From Bacillota bacterium (GTDB lineage Bacteria; Bacillota; Clostridia; Peptostreptococcales; Anaerovoracaceae), in contig JABUTE010000001.1 in assembly GCA_021443825.1 (NCBI GenBank), forward strand, positions 1-7,109: a DNA stretch of 7,109 nt. The letters run 5' to 3'. Of the stretch, positions 5,982 to 7,109 are shown in pieces. The notes under the pieces are model-generated. The model ran no database searches. It had not been told where the DNA came from and saw only the letters and a list, made by a program, of their open reading frames with translations. Made by a program: the position numbers and the translations under genes. How positions within the stretch are numbered: the stretch's first letter is position 1; each line of letters opens with the position of its first letter.

Positions 5982-6010
5982 TTTACAGAAAATGCCACCT
6001 GTGATACAAT
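5982..6010 (+). promoter_or_regulatory. Extended -10 sigma-A promoter for yraN-comM
   Basis: TTTACA (5982-5987) and TACAAT (6005-6010) are 17 bases apart, and TGA immediately precedes the -10 box (6002-6004), giving the TGn extended -10 element. Transcription would start near 6017, about 26 bases before the yraN start. Confidence 0.75.
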
Positions 6011-6030
6011 TCTGTAAAATAATGGTAATC

Positions 6031-6035
6031 AGGAG
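6031..6035 (+). promoter_or_regulatory. Ribosome binding site that decides the yraN start
   Basis: AGGAG sits seven bases before the ATG at 6043. A nearer ATG at 6037 would leave one base of spacing, and an in-frame ATG at 5968 lies upstream of the promoter, so both are rejected as starts. Confidence 0.75.
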
Positions 6036-6042
6036 AATGCCG

Positions 6043-6432
6043 ATGAGCAGCGATGAAAAAAAACGGACCGAAAAGCAGAAGCTGGGCGCCTGGGGCGAAG
6101 AGCAGGCCTGCCGCTGGCTGAAAAAGCAGGGCTGGACCATTGCCGCCCGGAATGTGACGACCCCCTTCGGCGAGATCGATATCATAGCCAGAAAAAGGGG
6201 CTGTATCAGCTTTATCGAGGTCAAGACCCGCAGCTCCTGCGTCTACGGCTGGCCATGCCAGGCGGTCGACCGGAAAAAGCAGCGGCGCCTGTGGCTCAGC
6301 GCGGAGTTTTTTATCAAATGCAATCCATGGGCAGCCTCCCTGCAGCAGCAGATGGATATCATCGAGATCCTGGTGCAGGAAAAGGGCACCTATGTCCGCC
6401 ATCTGGAAAATGCCTTTTCCCCGCAGCGATAA
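6043..6432 (+). CDS. yraN: YraN family protein (UPF0102), nuclease-like fold
   Basis: The product has 129 residues from the ATG at 6043, close to the family's usual 115-130. It begins with a charged helix, then LGAWGEEQACRWL (14-26), the usual start of the conserved domain. GEIDIIA (43-49) and FIEVKTR (57-63) carry E44, D46, E59 and K61, the restriction-endonuclease-like (PD-(D/E)xK type) constellation known for the family. The later YGWPCQAVDRKKQRRL region (about 67-83) matches the conserved AV...K element. A cytoplasmic nucleic-acid role is inferred; the precise function is not established. comM follows after 24 bases, the common yraN-comM arrangement of Firmicutes, which suggests a link with DNA processing or recombination. 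Expression should be from the extended -10 promoter just upstream. Confidence 0.92.
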   Translation: MSSDEKKRTEKQKLGAWGEEQACRWLKKQGWTIAARNVTTPFGEIDIIARKRGCISFIEVKTRSSCVYGWPCQAVDRKKQRRLWLSAEFFIKCNPWAASLQQQMDIIEILVQEKGTYVRHLENAFSPQR

Positions 6433-6438
6433 CAAAAG

Positions 6439-6453
6439 AAAGGAACCCTTCCT
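6439..6453 (+). promoter_or_regulatory. comM ribosome site within a small hairpin
   Basis: AAAGGA (6439-6444) is the only Shine-Dalgarno candidate and lies twelve bases before the ATG, farther than usual. Its AGGAA (6441-6445) is perfectly complementary to TTCCT (6449-6453) across a CCC loop, so the site could be partly hidden. Confidence 0.45.
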
Positions 6454-6456
6454 ATC

Positions 6457-7109
6457 ATGTATGCACGTATTCTCACCGCAAGTCTTCACGGACTGGATGC
6501 CGAGACCACCTGGGTCGAGGTGGATGCGGAAAACGGCATGCCGTCCTTTTCGGTGGTCGGTCTTGCCAATCAGTCTATTAAAGAAGCAAAAGACCGCATC
6601 CACGCAGCGATGGTCAACTGCGGCTACCTCTTTCCCCCAAAACGGTTCACCGTCAATCTGACGCCGGCAAACCGCAGAAAAGAGGGCAGTCATTACGATC
6701 TTGCCATCGCATTGGGGCTGCTTCTTTCTACCGGCCAGCTCAGCCTGCAGGAGGGGGAGCCTCTGGCCTGCCTGGGAGAGCTGTCGCTGGACGGGCGCAT
6801 CACCCCGGTGGACGGGGTCCTCTCCATGATCATCACCCTGCAGAGCAAGGGCATCGAGAACATCATGCTGCCCAAAGAAAACCTGCCGGAGGCTTGCCTG
6901 GTAAAGGGTGCAAAGCTGTATCCCGTAGAGACCCTTCCCCAGGCTGCCGATCATATCAGCGGCTTTGATCCGATCCGCCCGGTGCTTGCCGACGGCCTGC
7001 CGGTAGCAGAGCAAGGCAGCGCCATTCCCGATTTTTCCGATATCCGGGGGCAGAATGCCGTAAAACGGGCAGCACAGCTGGCGGCGGCAGGGCGCCACGG
7101 CATGCTGAT
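6457..7109 (+). CDS. comM: Mg-chelatase-like AAA+ protein ComM/YifB (3' partial)
   Basis: The N-terminal 217 residues of a YifB/ComM protein are visible; the full protein is usually about 500 residues. In Gram-negative competent bacteria ComM is a hexameric helicase that drives branch migration during natural transformation; the role in clostridia is inferred. The visible part is the N-terminal ChlI-type domain: FSVVGLANQSIKEAKDRI (about 31-48), NLTPANRRKEGSHYDLAIAL (about 68-87), and GELSLDGRITPVDGV (about 107-121). Then comes the linker with DIRGQNAVKRAAQLAAAGRHGML, after which the Walker A loop (GPPGxGKT) is expected but cut off. The ATG at 6457 gives the standard family N-terminus (MYARILTASLHGLDA). 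It is 24 bases downstream of yraN and probably cotranscribed; dprA often follows in related genomes and would lie beyond the window. Confidence 0.94.
   Translation, partial: MYARILTASLHGLDAETTWVEVDAENGMPSFSVVGLANQSIKEAKDRIHAAMVNCGYLFPPKRFTVNLTPANRRKEGSHYDLAIALGLLLSTGQLSLQEGEPLACLGELSLDGRITPVDGVLSMIITLQSKGIENIMLPKENLPEACLVKGAKLYPVETLPQAADHISGFDPIRPVLADGLPVAEQGSAIPDFSDIRGQNAVKRAAQLAAAGRHGML

Noticed and set aside
5968..6042. N-terminal extension of yraN from the ATG at 5968
   Set aside because: It would start upstream of the extended -10 promoter, and the best ribosome site (6031-6035) points to 6043, which also gives the family's usual length.
5983..7098. Minus-strand open frame of 371 codons
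   Set aside because: It is antisense to yraN and comM, which have clear family signatures; the translation has no recognisable domain.

Overview
The window looks like chromosomal DNA from a moderately GC-rich Firmicute, most plausibly a gut-type clostridium (Oscillospirales/Ruminococcaceae-like). This is inferred from the gene set: TrmK, a rhodanese-less ThiI beside a dedicated cysteine desulfurase, an RNase Y-like C-terminal tail, a Gram-positive-type PssA, and strong AGGAG ribosome sites. All recognisable genes are on the + strand. I see no tRNA or rRNA gene, CRISPR array, insertion sequence or prophage.

Layout. (1) 1-1666: the 3' part of a PLP-dependent class I-like aminotransferase, whose stop overlaps the start of trmK (tRNA m1A22 methyltransferase) by one base. 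(2) 1667-1924: a GC-rich stretch with no recognisable gene, ending in a good sigma-A promoter. (3) 1925-2533: a coiled-coil protein whose last 30 or so residues look like the extreme C-terminus of RNase Y, followed by a terminator-like hairpin. (4) 2599-4989: a cysteine desulfurase/thiI pair for tRNA 4-thiouridine (and possibly thiamine) sulfur transfer, closed by a strong terminator. (5) 5168-5803: a monocistronic pssA (phosphatidylserine synthase) with its own -10 box and terminator. (6) 6043-7109: yraN (putative nuclease-fold protein) and the start of comM (AAA+ Mg-chelatase-like protein of natural transformation) behind an extended -10 promoter. The window ends just before the ComM Walker A motif is expected.

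Most of this is ordinary housekeeping. The least ordinary element is the coiled-coil protein. Its body resembles the helical part of the coiled-coil/C4-zinc-ribbon proteins of Firmicutes, but it has no cysteine pairs. Where a zinc ribbon would be expected it carries an RNase Y-type tail, without the TM, KH or HD parts of RNase Y. This could be a real gene fusion made by deletion or recombination, or an assembly chimera. Other points are an Arg-to-Ser change in the CDP-alcohol phosphotransferase signature of PssA, terminator-like hairpins inside trmK and pssA, and a TTG start for the desulfurase directly behind a terminator-like hairpin. Three long minus-strand reading frames are antisense shadows of real genes. 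No clearly new multi-gene system is visible.
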